NCBI GenBank assembly: GCA_904420015.1
Contig: CAJFTS010000053.1
Location: 1 to 64,000, forward strand
From: an uncultured Clostridia bacterium
GTDB taxonomy: Bacteria > Bacillota > Clostridia > Oscillospirales > Acutalibacteraceae
Length of the DNA: 64,000 nucleotides
Direction: 5' to 3'
Shown here one piece after another: positions 1 through 7,837 of the stretch (its first letter is position 1; each line of letters starts with the position of its first letter). The position numbers were made by a program, and so were the translations under genes. The notes under the pieces are model-generated. The model was not told where the DNA came from, did not search any database, and saw only the letters and a program-made list of their open reading frames with translations.

Positions 1-226
1 ATCAAATGCCGGCGGCAGCCGCCCGCTTTTCCGGCTGCCTTCGGACGAATGCAAGGGCTGGAGAAGCCAGGCGGCCTCGAACAAGGTGGAAATGGACCTG
101 CTGTATGCCTGTCAAAGCGCACAGAGCATGTTGCCTCTTGATCGCATACCACACAGTCCGGGATTGCGCTGCCTTCCTTTCTACGGTAGCGTACTTGCAT
201 CAAATGCCGGCGGCAGCCGCCCACTT
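1..226. repeat. Direct repeat pair, 1-28 and 199-226
   Basis: About 25 bases beginning ATCAAATGCCGGCGG are identical at the left edge and again from 199, and then diverge. The first copy starts at the window boundary, so the true repeat may extend further left. Function unknown. Confidence 0.6.
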
Positions 227-310
227 TGCCGCTGGTTTAAACCCAACGCTTTTCCGAAGCCTACCGCCGGCTTTCACAGACACCAAAGAGGGAAGCGTTT
301 TCCGCCCCAC

Positions 311-489
311 CATGGGGATAGCGGAGGGGTTCCATCTGCTTCACTCGCCCTGCAACCCATCAATGGGAAAAGGCTCCGCATCCGAAATCCCAGTAAAAAC
401 GAGGCAAGGAAACCCTTCTTCTGTGAATGGTTTCTTTCTGTCATCATTACGCCAAGTTTTTTTATTATCCCCTGCTAAAATCGGGGCAA
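311..489 (+). repeat. Partial copy (A) of dispersed hairpin repeat
   Basis: Contains the shared module CACTCGCCCTGCAAC (about 341-355) and ends in the hairpin ATCCCCTG-CTAAAAT-CGGGG followed by A residues. It resembles the 3' part of the copies at 495-775 and 48989-49266, but lacks their opening CCAC/GTGG hairpin. Confidence 0.5.
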
Positions 490-494
490 AAAAA

Positions 495-775
495 TCAAAA
501 CCACCGGAAAAACGAGTGGTTTGCGCAGACCACAGGGGGCGGTATTTGCCGGCTCCGAAAAAGAGGATGCTGACCAACGACATTGTGCCGCTCGCCCTGT
601 AGCTGGGAAACCGGTTGCAGAGGTCTGTTTCGAGCCTACCGTGATTTTGAAACTTTTGCAAATATTCTTTCTAATTGATATCGAGGAAAAACTCGGTTCC
701 CGTGTCTTACTGCCAGCTTCCCCCCTTTTCTTTTCCAAATTTTTTACCTGCCCCCGGTAGGAACCGGGGTTTTCC
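495..775 (+). repeat. Dispersed hairpin repeat, copy B
   Basis: Opens with an imperfect hairpin AAACCAC...GTGGTTTG, carries the module TCGCCCTGTAGCTGGGAAACC (about 590-612) and a CTTTTCTTTTCC tract, and closes with the hairpin CCCCGGT-AGGA-ACCGGGG followed by TTTT. The same modules occur in the same order and spacing at 48989-49266. No ORF is associated. It could be a non-autonomous mobile element (MITE-like) or a structured RNA. Confidence 0.6.
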
Positions 776-1034
776 CATAACAGTCACAGCTACCGCCTAA
801 AACGGGGCTTAAGTTGGATCCAGCAAGGGCCTATTGCCGGCATAGGCCTCAAGACACACGGAATTTATTTTACCTGCATCACTTGCCCGGCTGCCTGTAA
901 ACGGGCAACCGCTGTTTCAACGAAAGCTTTCATCCCTGATAACTTGCTTTTTGCAGCTCGTTTCGCCCGGCGCTTGCAGCGAACGCTTTTTATGGGATCC
1001 CTCTACCGGCAGAGCCGGTGGTTTCCGATACAGC

Positions 1035-1072
1035 AAAAAAAGGCCCTGAAACCAATGGTTTCAGGGCCTTTT
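1035..1072 (-). terminator. Intrinsic terminator of the tRNA pair
   Basis: On the minus strand a GC-rich hairpin with arms GGCCCTGAAACCA and TGGTTTCAGGGCC is followed by seven T residues, directly after the CCA end of tRNA-Thr. Confidence 0.9.
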
Positions 1073-1148
<76 letters not shown>

Positions 1149-1150
1149 AT

Positions 1151-1227
1151 TGGCGACCCGGAACGGGCTCGAACCGTCGACCTCTAGCGTGACAGGCTAG
1201 CGTTCTAACCAGCTGAACTACCGGGCC
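1151..1227 (-). tRNA. tRNA-Asp(GTC)
   Basis: Minus-strand cloverleaf with acceptor GGCCCGG/CCGGGTC, anticodon stem CTAGC/GCTAG and loop CTGTCAC (anticodon GTC, aspartate), T-loop TTCGAGC, and encoded CCA at 1151-1153. First gene of a two-tRNA transcript. Confidence 0.95.
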
Positions 1228-1313
1228 ATCCTTATGGCTGCTGCATGTAAAATTCTCGTACGATTCCGATAAAACTCGAAACATTTGTACTTTGTTTTCA
1301 TGCAACGTTGCTT

Positions 1314-1342
1314 ATTATACCGTGAAGTTTGGAACCTGTCAA
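1314..1342 (-). promoter_or_regulatory. Sigma-A promoter of the tRNA pair
   Basis: Minus strand: perfect -35 TTGACA (1342-1337), a 17-base spacer and perfect -10 TATAAT (1319-1314), about 85 bases before the tRNA-Asp 5' end. The match suits a stable-RNA gene. Confidence 0.9.
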
Positions 1343-1413
1343 GGGCTTTTTTCGAAATTTGCAAAAAAATTTCGAATTTTCTTTTGACCGTTTCTTCTAA
1401 GAGAAATTTACAG

Positions 1414-1447
1414 AAAAAGGCTGCGGCAGCCCTCCGACCGCCGCAGC
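1414..1447 (-). terminator. Intrinsic terminator after pduL
   Basis: Minus-strand hairpin with arms GCTGCGGC and GCCGCAGC followed by CTTTTTCTG, starting about 24 bases after the pduL stop. Confidence 0.75.
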
Positions 1448-1470
1448 ATCTAGGAAAATCGAAAGGAACA

Positions 1471-2052
1471 CTATTTGATGATTTCGCCTTCCATATTGCC
1501 CGTGCAGCCGGCCGCATTGGACTCATCGGTATCGATGTGCATGGCCAACGCAAACTTCGGGCTGACACGGACCACCACGTCGTCAAACACCAGGCTGCGC
1601 TCGGCAGAGGTGATTTTAACGCCGACAATCTGCTTATCCTGCACGCCGAATTCCTCCGCGTCGGCCGGAGTCATATGGATATGACGCTTGGCCGCGATCA
1701 CGCCGCAGGGGATCTCCACCTCGCCGCAGGGGCCGACCAGCTTACATCCCGGGGTCCCTTCAATGTCGCCGGACTCCCGAATCGGGGCGGCAATCCCGAT
1801 GGAACGGGCATCGGTCAGGGATACCTCCACCTGGGTGCTGGAACGGACCGGGCCGAGGATCGAGACATTCTTAAGTTCCCTCTTCGGGCCGACCACCGTC
1901 ACCCGCTCCTCACAGGCAAACTGACCCGGCTGAGACAGCATTTTCTTAACCGTAAGCTGCGCGCCCTCGCCAAACAGCGTCGCCAGATCGGCTTCGGACA
2001 GATGGACATGGCGGGCAGAGGTCTCCACTAAAATCTTTTTCACGACATGCAT
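1471..2052 (-). CDS. pduL: Phosphate propanoyltransferase / phosphotransacetylase, PduL type
   Basis: A 193-residue protein of the PduL family, which exchanges CoA and phosphate on acyl groups (acyl-CoA + Pi to acyl-phosphate). The two metal-binding His motifs are visible: SARHVHLS at residues 12-19 and KRHIHMTP at 122-129. The chain starts directly with the catalytic fold and lacks the N-terminal extension that targets PduL to microcompartments, and no shell-protein gene lies nearby. It is therefore probably a free cytosolic phosphotransacetylase making acetyl- or propionyl-phosphate for ATP synthesis; the acyl preference cannot be read from sequence. It is monocistronic, with its own promoter and terminator. 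The ATG lies 4 bases after AAGGAG; a GTG three codons in (2043) has better spacing and may be the real start. Confidence 0.9.
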   Translation of the reverse strand: MHVVKKILVETSARHVHLSEADLATLFGEGAQLTVKKMLSQPGQFACEERVTVVGPKRELKNVSILGPVRSSTQVEVSLTDARSIGIAAPIRESGDIEGTPGCKLVGPCGEVEIPCGVIAAKRHIHMTPADAEEFGVQDKQIVGVKITSAERSLVFDDVVVRVSPKFALAMHIDTDESNAAGCTGNMEGEIIK

Positions 2053-2078
2053 CTCCTTATGTAAACACTTTTCGATTT

Positions 2079-2108
2079 ATTATACCACAGATGCATCTGA
2101 GAAATCAA
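2079..2108 (-). promoter_or_regulatory. Promoter of pduL with a palindrome in the spacer
   Basis: Minus strand -35 TTGATT (2108-2103), an 18-base spacer and -10 TATAAT (2084-2079). The spacer contains the perfect 12-base palindrome CAGATGCATCTG (2088-2099), placed where a repressor could block RNA polymerase. Confidence 0.7.
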
Positions 2109-2131
2109 CCAAAAAGCTGGGAAAAAGATGC

Positions 2132-3355
2132 TTATACATATCCCAGCCGTTTGATGGTATTATAGGTCAAATTACGGCGGTAGGTATATTTCCCCATCAC
2201 CTCATTGGCCAGGGCGTATTCATGAAAATGGTCCAGGTTAAGCGCCTTCCCATCCGCTTGGATGGCCTCCATAATCTCTCTCGCCCGCTTCGGGCTCTGG
2301 TTATAGAGATCGGCGTAGTAAATCAGGGCTCCCTCCTCGGTAATCCCCCGGTTGCGGCCGTAGACGAGATACACCGAGATATCCTCCTCCGCAGTGGAAT
2401 CCTGCACGGTCTTGCTGACGTCGGTAGCCAGCAGGCCCCGCATGATGGACGCTTCCGAAGAGGTGAGGATGCGATACTGCCAAACGTAATTGGTTTGGCT
2501 GAGCTCCCCGAGCATGGACGAGCCCGCCAGATGGTTTTCCACCGTCTGCGGATCCCGCACCAGCATGTTTTTCACCAGATCGTGGGCACGGGTGGCATGC
2601 CAGCCCAGGCAGCCGATGCTCAGCGCGTTGTTGTCGTCCGGGATGACGGTGGTATAGGTCCCTTCGTTGGCTACGATCACCGTGCGTGCATCCCGCAGCA
2701 ACCGATAGGAATCCGCTTCCTCCTGGGTCACCTGGAAGGGATAGGGGGCGGACGCGGTGCCGGAGGGATCGTCCCGCACATAGGCGGTGACGGTATAGGT
2801 CCCTGCCTCCAGCTTTTCATCCTGGTAGTCCGCATATACCACATTCCCTGCGGAATCCCGCACCTCCAGCCGGACCTTGGAGAGATCCGGGTAATTCTCC
2901 ACCGTGCAATAGGCGGAGGTATTTTTTATAGTTACCCCGGTAACCACCGGCTTGGGCACGTTGGAAAGGACCGAGACCGTAATCTCCCGGCTGGCGGAAT
3001 CCACATACCGGTTGCCGGCGACGACCCGATAGGTCTGCTCCCCCACCTGGCCGATGGGGAAGGAAAGCGTCCAATAAAGACGGCCGCTCTTATCCACCGC
3101 ACCGTCCGAGGCCTGGGCCACCACACTGCCGTCCGCTCCGAGCACCTGCACATGGGTGGTGCTGCGTCCGGTTACGATTTCAAGCGCTACCTGGTCCCCG
3201 ACATGGATGGTGCTGGGGGTGGCCGTCACCCCATATAAAGCGTCCGCCACCTCAGCCAATTCCGAATAGACCGGCGCCGCCGAAACCGACTGCACGCCGC
3301 CCAAAAGCATGGCCGCCATCAAGGCCGATGCGATCATTTGCTTGGATTTTCTCAT
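2132..3355 (-). CDS. Secreted protein with Ig-like repeats and a lysozyme-like C-terminal domain (putative)
   Basis: 407 residues. A clear Sec signal peptide (basic start, hydrophobic 8-20, cleavage near SVSA-AP, about residue 27). Residues 40-210 look like two beta-rich Ig-like modules with Gly/Val/Thr patterns. Residues 212-407 are helical, with the segment ANEGTYTTV at 229-237 followed by IGCLGWHATRAHDL at 247-260. This resembles the N-terminal helix pair of lysozyme-like hydrolases found in clostridial cell-wall proteins, and Glu231 would be the catalytic acid. The family assignment is from memory of the motif and is tentative; an adhesin or a germination protein is an alternative. ATG preceded by GGAGGG. 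Ends about 80 bases before the pduL ATG on the same strand and was not assigned a terminator of its own. Confidence 0.6.
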   Translation of the reverse strand: MRKSKQMIASALMAAMLLGGVQSVSAAPVYSELAEVADALYGVTATPSTIHVGDQVALEIVTGRSTTHVQVLGADGSVVAQASDGAVDKSGRLYWTLSFPIGQVGEQTYRVVAGNRYVDSASREITVSVLSNVPKPVVTGVTIKNTSAYCTVENYPDLSKVRLEVRDSAGNVVYADYQDEKLEAGTYTVTAYVRDDPSGTASAPYPFQVTQEEADSYRLLRDARTVIVANEGTYTTVIPDDNNALSIGCLGWHATRAHDLVKNMLVRDPQTVENHLAGSSMLGELSQTNYVWQYRILTSSEASIMRGLLATDVSKTVQDSTAEEDISVYLVYGRNRGITEEGALIYYADLYNQSPKRAREIMEAIQADGKALNLDHFHEYALANEVMGKYTYRRNLTYNTIKRLGYV

Positions 3356-3459
3356 GGTTCCCTCCGTCTGGCTGCACCGGAAAATTCGATCCGGCGCAGT
3401 TCGTCCGCGTTTTTCTGCAACTTACTTGCATTCCTGGGGCAAGCCCCCATTTTATCCCT

Positions 3460-3510
3460 ATAAAACAAAATGAGACGACGGGAAGGGCAAAGCCCAACCC
3501 ATCCGTCTCA
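3460..3510 (-). terminator. Intrinsic terminator after prfB
   Basis: Minus strand: inverted repeat with outer arms TGAGACGG and CGTCTCA and inner arms GGGC/GCCC, followed by TTTTGTTTTA. It lies about 90 bases after the prfB stop. Confidence 0.7.
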
Positions 3511-3601
3511 ATCATTTTAACAGAAATACCGACTATTTTCAACTAATTTCCCGCAGAAAAGGTAAGATATTCTCACCACCCGCTCCAGAGAATTCCTCCG
3601 G

Positions 3602-4732
3602 TTACAGATCCAGGTTTTCCTGCAGCTGGCCCAGGCTCTGGGCCTTCAAATAGGCGTTGATAAACCCATCCAGATCCCCGTCCATCACGGCGTTGATATT
3701 GCCCATTTCAAAGCCGGTGCGATGGTCCTTAACCAGGGTATAGGGCATAAAGACATAGGAACGGATCTGGGATCCCCAGCCGATCTCCTTCTGCTCTCCC
3801 TTGATATCCTCGATGCGGTCGAGATGCTCCCGCTCCTTAATTTCCACCAGCTTGGATTTGAGCATGGTCATACAAACCGCCCGGTTCTGGTGCTGGCTGC
3901 GCTCATTCTGGCAGGCCACCACGATGCCGGTGGGCAGATGGGTGATGCGCACGGCGGAGGAGGTCTTGTTGACCTTCTGGCCGCCGGCCCCGGAGGAACG
4001 ATAGGTATCCACCTTCAAATCCTCATCCTTGATGTCGATTTGGATCTCATCGTTGATTTCCGGGATAATTTCCAAGCTTGCAAAGGAAGTGTGCCGCCTC
4101 CCCGACGCGTCGAAGGGAGAAACCCGCACAAGGCGGTGTACCCCCACCTCGCTTTTCAGATAGCCGTAGGCATTGAGCCCCTCCACCAGGATGGAAGCGC
4201 TTTTGATCCCCGCTTCTTCCCCGTCGAGGTAGTCGAGGATTTTATACCGGAAGCCATGGCGCTCGCTCCAGCGGGTATACATCCGGTAGAGCATCTCCGC
4301 CCAGTCCTGCGCCTCGGTGCCGCCTGCGCCCGCATGGAAGGTGAGTATGGCGTTGTTTTGGTCGTATTCCCCGGTCAGAAGGGTGGAAAGCTTCTGATTC
4401 TCCAACTCCCCAAGCACCCGGTCCACGCTTTCCTTGGCCTCGTCAAAATGGGACAGGTCCCCCTCCTCGTCGGCAATTTCAATGAGCATGAGGGTTTCCT
4501 CAAAATCGTCCGCGAGGGATTGGTAGGCGGCGACCCTATTTTTAATGCCGCTGATCTTGCGCAGCACCTTCTGGGAATTGTCCATATCATCCCAGAAATC
4601 AGGCTGGGCCGATTGCTCCTCAAGCCTCGCCTGCTCCTCCTTCAAGGCGGCCAGGCCCATCGCCTCGGCCAATTCCTTCAGCTCCGGCTGCCGATCCTCC
4701 AGCTTTAATTTGAGTTCTTCATACTGTATCAC
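3602..4732 (-). CDS. prfB: Peptide chain release factor 2
   Basis: 376 residues. Releases the finished peptide at UGA and UAA. The stop-codon-reading tripeptide SPF is at residues 205-207 and the catalytic GGQ loop at 250-252 in SSGAGGQKVNKTSS. The frame stays open upstream to 4999, but family conservation starts at the GTG at 4732 (VIQYEELKLK), which has AAAGGA about 10 bases ahead. Unlike E. coli and B. subtilis prfB, there is no in-frame UGA near codon 25: residues 20-40 read straight through, so the autoregulatory +1 frameshift is absent. Own promoter and terminator. Very secure assignment. Confidence 0.96.
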   Translation of the reverse strand: MIQYEELKLKLEDRQPELKELAEAMGLAALKEEQARLEEQSAQPDFWDDMDNSQKVLRKISGIKNRVAAYQSLADDFEETLMLIEIADEEGDLSHFDEAKESVDRVLGELENQKLSTLLTGEYDQNNAILTFHAGAGGTEAQDWAEMLYRMYTRWSERHGFRYKILDYLDGEEAGIKSASILVEGLNAYGYLKSEVGVHRLVRVSPFDASGRRHTSFASLEIIPEINDEIQIDIKDEDLKVDTYRSSGAGGQKVNKTSSAVRITHLPTGIVVACQNERSQHQNRAVCMTMLKSKLVEIKEREHLDRIEDIKGEQKEIGWGSQIRSYVFMPYTLVKDHRTGFEMGNINAVMDGDLDGFINAYLKAQSLGQLQENLDL

Positions 4733-4799
4733 GTTTTCTTCATCCTTTTTTGCAGATTCCGGCGCGTTCTCGGCGCAAACCTCATACGTTGTCAGAAGT

Positions 4800-4828
4800 A
4801 TTATAGTGCCAATCCGCCGCAAAGTAAA
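4800..4828 (-). promoter_or_regulatory. Promoter of prfB
   Basis: Minus strand -35 TTTACT (4828-4823), a 17-base spacer and -10 TATAAT (4805-4800), about 70 bases before the GTG start. It supports the start at 4732, because the longer open frame would begin upstream of the transcript. Confidence 0.75.
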
Positions 4829-4868
4829 GGAAAACGCCCCGTTAGAAGCAATCTTTTCGAAAGAAGGA

Positions 4869-4897
4869 TTGAACAAATGGGGCGGCTTGGTTATAAT
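4869..4897 (+). promoter_or_regulatory. Promoter of the RING/zinc-ribbon gene
   Basis: -35 TTGAAC (4869-4874), 17-base spacer, -10 TATAAT (4892-4897), about 60 bases before the ATG. Divergent from the prfB promoter, with the two -35 boxes about 40 bases apart. Confidence 0.8.
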
Positions 4898-4958
4898 AGT
4901 AAAGAAAAGCGGATGATTTTGCAATCGGTTTTGTCCGTTTGAACATGGAGGTTCTTCT

Positions 4959-5954
4959 ATGATTTCGTATACCGACCTGAGCTGTCCGGTCTGCCACAAG
5001 CAATTTAAGGCCGAGGACGATGTGGTGGTGTGCCCGGTATGCGGCGCGCCTCACCACCGGGAATGCTATCGGCAGGAGGGCCGTTGCGCCTATGCGGATA
5101 CCCACGGCACCCAGGAGCAGTGGAAGCGCCCGCAACCAAAAGGGCAAGAACCGGAGGGCGAGGAGGACCCATTGGCGGGAATCTGCCCTAGGTGCGGGTA
5201 TAAAAATCCGCCGGGCACCCTCTTTTGCGTCAAGTGCAGCCTATCTTTAAAGGACGGCAATCCTACTTCCGGCTTCAACGAGCCGCCCAGGCGTCCCCCT
5301 CATGAACAGGGGCAGCAGCCTCCCTTTCCTTTCGGGCCGATGATGTTCGACCCATACGGCGGGGTGGATCCGGGGCAGTCTATCGGCGGCGTACCGGTGC
5401 CGGAGATTGCTTCCTTTGTGGGGGAAAACGCTTCCTACTATCTGCCGCGGTTTTACCAGATGCAGAAAACCAAGTCGCCGGTGAGTCTGAATTTTTCGGC
5501 GGGAATCTTCAGCGCCTACTGGATCTTATTCCGTCGGATGAGCTGGATTTTCGTGTTGTTCTTCGCAGTGACCACTCTGCTGTCCCTTCCGGGGATGATT
5601 TACAACATTCAGTATACCCTGGCGGTCATGGCCGACCAGCCCTACTTTTTGGCGAACGCGGTAGCCAATCCGGATTTGTTCCAGCCTTCCCCCTCCCTGT
5701 ACATGGCCGCAAGCATCCTCGGCTATGTGGGCACGGGGCTGCGGCTGGTTTTGCTGGTATTCGGCAACCGGTTTTATATGGCCTATGTGGTGCGAAGCGT
5801 TAAGCGTATCCGCGCCCTGAATTTGGACCCTCTCGCCTATCAGGAGGCCCTGATGAAAAAGGGCGGCATCAAACGGGTCAATATCCTGATCGTCGTCGGC
5901 CTCAATGTGGTAATTGCCGCGATAACGGCGGCTTTGGTCATCAATTTGTTTTAA
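4959..5954 (+). CDS. Membrane protein with prokaryotic RING-like finger and zinc ribbon
   Basis: 331 residues. The N-terminus carries a RING-like Cys/His cluster (CPVCHKQF at 9, CPVCGAPHHRECY at 25-37, C43), as in the Prok-RING family. A second zinc ribbon follows (CPRCG at 77-81, CVKC at 90-93). A Pro/Gly/Gln-rich linker (about 100-140) leads to a membrane domain with hydrophobic segments near 193-215, 247-272 and 306-331, resembling DUF2628-type small membrane proteins. Likely topology: zinc domains in the cytoplasm, anchored at the membrane. Function unknown; ubiquitin-like activity should not be assumed from the fold. GGAGG ends 8 bases before the ATG. Confidence 0.75.
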   Translation: MISYTDLSCPVCHKQFKAEDDVVVCPVCGAPHHRECYRQEGRCAYADTHGTQEQWKRPQPKGQEPEGEEDPLAGICPRCGYKNPPGTLFCVKCSLSLKDGNPTSGFNEPPRRPPHEQGQQPPFPFGPMMFDPYGGVDPGQSIGGVPVPEIASFVGENASYYLPRFYQMQKTKSPVSLNFSAGIFSAYWILFRRMSWIFVLFFAVTTLLSLPGMIYNIQYTLAVMADQPYFLANAVANPDLFQPSPSLYMAASILGYVGTGLRLVLLVFGNRFYMAYVVRSVKRIRALNLDPLAYQEALMKKGGIKRVNILIVVGLNVVIAAITAALVINLF

Positions 5955-6031
5955 GCGGGGACGGCTGGGCCGCTCCCTGTCAGAATCGAAAAAAAGGGAA
6001 TGCTTCCTTTCCCAGAAATGGAGAGATCAGC

Positions 6032-6901
6032 ATGAAAATCAGAAAGGCCGTCATCCCGGCGGCAGGCCTCGGCACCCGGGTCCTTCCCATTACCAAGGCA
6101 ATGCCCAAGGAGATGCTTCCTATTGTGGACAAGCCTTCCATCCAATATATTGTGGAGGAAGCGGTGGCTGCGGGGATTGAAGATATCTTAATCATCCTCA
6201 GCCGGGGCAAAAGCGTTGTGGAGGATCATTTCGACCGCAGCCCGGAGCTGGAGGCGCGTCTGGCCGCTACCGGCAAGGAGGAGGCGCTCGCGCAGGTGAA
6301 GGCCATTTCGGAGCTTGCCAACATCACCTACCTGCGCCAGCGGGAGCTCAAGGGGCTTGGGCACGCGGTGTATGAAGCGAGGAATTTTGTGGGCGACGAG
6401 CCTTTTGCGGTGCTCTATGGAGACGACGTAATCATTGGGGAGGATCCCGCCTGCGGGCAGCTGTGCCGGGCCTATGAGGAGTTCGGCTTAGGCGTCGTCG
6501 GCGTCAAAGAGGTCTCTACCGAGGCGATCCTCAAGTATTCCTCTCTGGCGGTTGAGCCGATACGGGACAACCTCTTCACCGTAACCGACATGATCGAAAA
6601 GCCGAAGAAAGAGGAAATCCTCTCCCATTATGCCATTCTGGGCCGCTGCGTGCTGCCGCCGGAAATTTTCCGCCTGTTGGAGGATACCGAGCCGGGGGCG
6701 GGCGGCGAAATCCAGCTTACCGACGCAATGAAGCAGCTTTGCCGCACCAAACATATGACGGCGGTGGATTTCACCGGCAAGCGGTACGATATGGGCAATA
6801 AGCTGGGAATTCTCATGGCCACCTGCGAGGCGGCGCTGAAGCACCCGGAGGTGGGGACGGAGTTCCGGGCCTATCTCAAAGAGCTGTGCAAAACCTTGTA
6901 A
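6032..6901 (+). CDS. galU: UTP-glucose-1-phosphate uridylyltransferase
   Basis: 289 residues, normal length for GalU. Makes UDP-glucose from UTP and glucose-1-phosphate for cell-envelope glycans and galactose metabolism. The nucleotidyltransferase signature is at the N-terminus (AAGLGTRVLPITKAMPKEML, residues 9-28), followed by VDKPSIQYIVEEA. Further conserved blocks are GLGHAV, YGDDVI and the C-terminal GKRYDMGNKLG. RBS GGAGAG. It follows the RING protein by 77 bases and may be cotranscribed, and ends at a strong terminator. Confidence 0.95.
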   Translation: MKIRKAVIPAAGLGTRVLPITKAMPKEMLPIVDKPSIQYIVEEAVAAGIEDILIILSRGKSVVEDHFDRSPELEARLAATGKEEALAQVKAISELANITYLRQRELKGLGHAVYEARNFVGDEPFAVLYGDDVIIGEDPACGQLCRAYEEFGLGVVGVKEVSTEAILKYSSLAVEPIRDNLFTVTDMIEKPKKEEILSHYAILGRCVLPPEIFRLLEDTEPGAGGEIQLTDAMKQLCRTKHMTAVDFTGKRYDMGNKLGILMATCEAALKHPEVGTEFRAYLKELCKTL

Positions 6902-6918
6902 TTCAGAAAAGCAAACGA

Positions 6919-6957
6919 CAACCAAGCAGATTTTTCTTGACTGCTTGGTTGTTTTTT
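6919..6957 (+). terminator. Intrinsic terminator of galU
   Basis: Perfect 11-base arms CAACCAAGCAG / CTGCTTGGTTG followed by six T residues, 17 bases after the galU stop. Its 3' half overlaps the -35 box and spacer of the next promoter. Confidence 0.92.
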
Positions 6958-6965
6958 GCTATAAT
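6937..6965 (+). promoter_or_regulatory. Promoter of rpsF-ssb-rpsR
   Basis: -35 TTGACT (6937-6942), 17-base spacer, -10 TATAAT (6960-6965). The -35 box sits on the loop and first bases of the 3' arm of the galU terminator, and the spacer includes the rest of the arm plus the T-run. The roughly 80-base leader to rpsF may contain the S6:S18 autoregulatory site, but I could not identify it confidently. Confidence 0.8.
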
Positions 6966-7054
6966 TCATCTGTTAACGCGCAAAAATGCGTGTTTCATCC
7001 TTGCTCCTGTGAAACGAAAGCAGGGGCCATAGTCCAAAAGGAGGTGCAAACGAC

Positions 7055-7351
7055 ATGGCAAATGTAACTGGCAAGTATGAGTCTGTCCTCATCGTTTCGT
7101 TGAAGAACGGCGAGGAAGCGGTCGCGGCAACGGTGGAGAAGTTCAAGGCCCTCATCGAGCAGAATGCGACCCTCGAAAGCGTGGACGAATGGGGCAAACG
7201 CCGCCTGGCCTACCCCATCAACGATGAAACCGAAGGTTATTACGTTCTCTACAACTTTGAGAGCGCTCCTTCCTTCATCGCGGAGCTGGACCGTATCTAC
7301 AAGATCACCGACGGCGTGCTTCGTTCCATCATTGTGCGCAAGGAAGCGTAA
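7055..7351 (+). CDS. rpsF: 30S ribosomal protein S6
   Basis: 98 residues, standard length. S6 binds 16S rRNA as a heterodimer with S18 in the platform of the small subunit. Typical features: KYESVLIVS near the start, WGKRRLAYPINDETEGYYVLYNF in the middle and the C-terminal RIYKITDGVLRSIIV. Excellent RBS (AAAGGAGG). First gene of the conserved rpsF-ssb-rpsR operon; the ssb start follows its stop by 10 bases. Confidence 0.97.
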   Translation: MANVTGKYESVLIVSLKNGEEAVAATVEKFKALIEQNATLESVDEWGKRRLAYPINDETEGYYVLYNFESAPSFIAELDRIYKITDGVLRSIIVRKEA

Positions 7352-7361
7352 GGAGGCCGTC

Positions 7362-7802
7362 ATGCTCAATCACGCAGTATTGATGGGCCGGCTGGTGGCC
7401 GACCCGGAGCTCCGGCACACGCCCAACAGCATTCCGGTCACCCGGTTTACCCTTGCGGTGGACCGCAACTTCTCGTCCCAAAACGGCGAGCGCCAGACGG
7501 ATTTTATCGACATCACCGCTTGGCGGAAAACGGCGGAGTTTGTCTCCCGTTACTTTCACAAGGGGATGCTGGTTGCGGTGCAGGGTTCCATCCAAACCCG
7601 CAGCTATACCGACAGCCAGGGGATCAAGCGCAAGGCGTTTGAGATTGTGGCGGACAATGTGTACTTCGCCGAACCCAAGCGGGATTCCGTCCCGTCGCCT
7701 TCCTACGATCCGGCTCCGGCACCGGCTGCTGCACCCACGTCCTACCAAAGCGGCGACGCGGGGGATTTCCAGGAAATCGAGGACGACGATCTGCCGTTCT
7801 AA
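7362..7802 (+). CDS. ssb: Single-stranded DNA-binding protein
   Basis: 146 residues. An OB fold (about residues 1-105: LNHAVLMGRLVADPELRHT, then FTLAVDR and FIDITAWRKTAEFV) binds single-stranded DNA. A Pro/Ala-rich linker follows, and the acidic tail EIEDDDLPF recruits replication and repair partners. The frame is open further upstream inside rpsF, but the ATG at 7362 with AAGGAGG is the evident start. Lies between rpsF and rpsR, the usual order. Confidence 0.97.
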   Translation: MLNHAVLMGRLVADPELRHTPNSIPVTRFTLAVDRNFSSQNGERQTDFIDITAWRKTAEFVSRYFHKGMLVAVQGSIQTRSYTDSQGIKRKAFEIVADNVYFAEPKRDSVPSPSYDPAPAPAAAPTSYQSGDAGDFQEIEDDDLPF

Positions 7803-7837
7803 TGAATTTGAACGAGACTTTAAGGAGGAACTGACTC

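Larger units (their letters stand above)
1..1072. other. Repeat-rich non-coding region
   Basis: No reading frame here has a convincing ribosome-binding site or a recognisable product; the open frames overlap one another on both strands. The stretch instead carries a direct repeat (1-28 and 199-226), one and a half copies of a hairpin-bounded repeat (311-489 and 495-775) and a GC-rich inverted repeat near 1004-1020. It ends at the terminator of the tRNA pair. Confidence 0.6.

Noticed and set aside
6..602. 198-residue open frame at the left edge
   Set aside because: No SD, no recognisable product, and it runs through the direct repeat and hairpin repeats on which other frames also stay open.
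4733..4999. N-terminal extension of prfB to 4999
   Set aside because: The extra residues do not resemble RF2, overlap the promoter at 4800-4828 and lack an SD.
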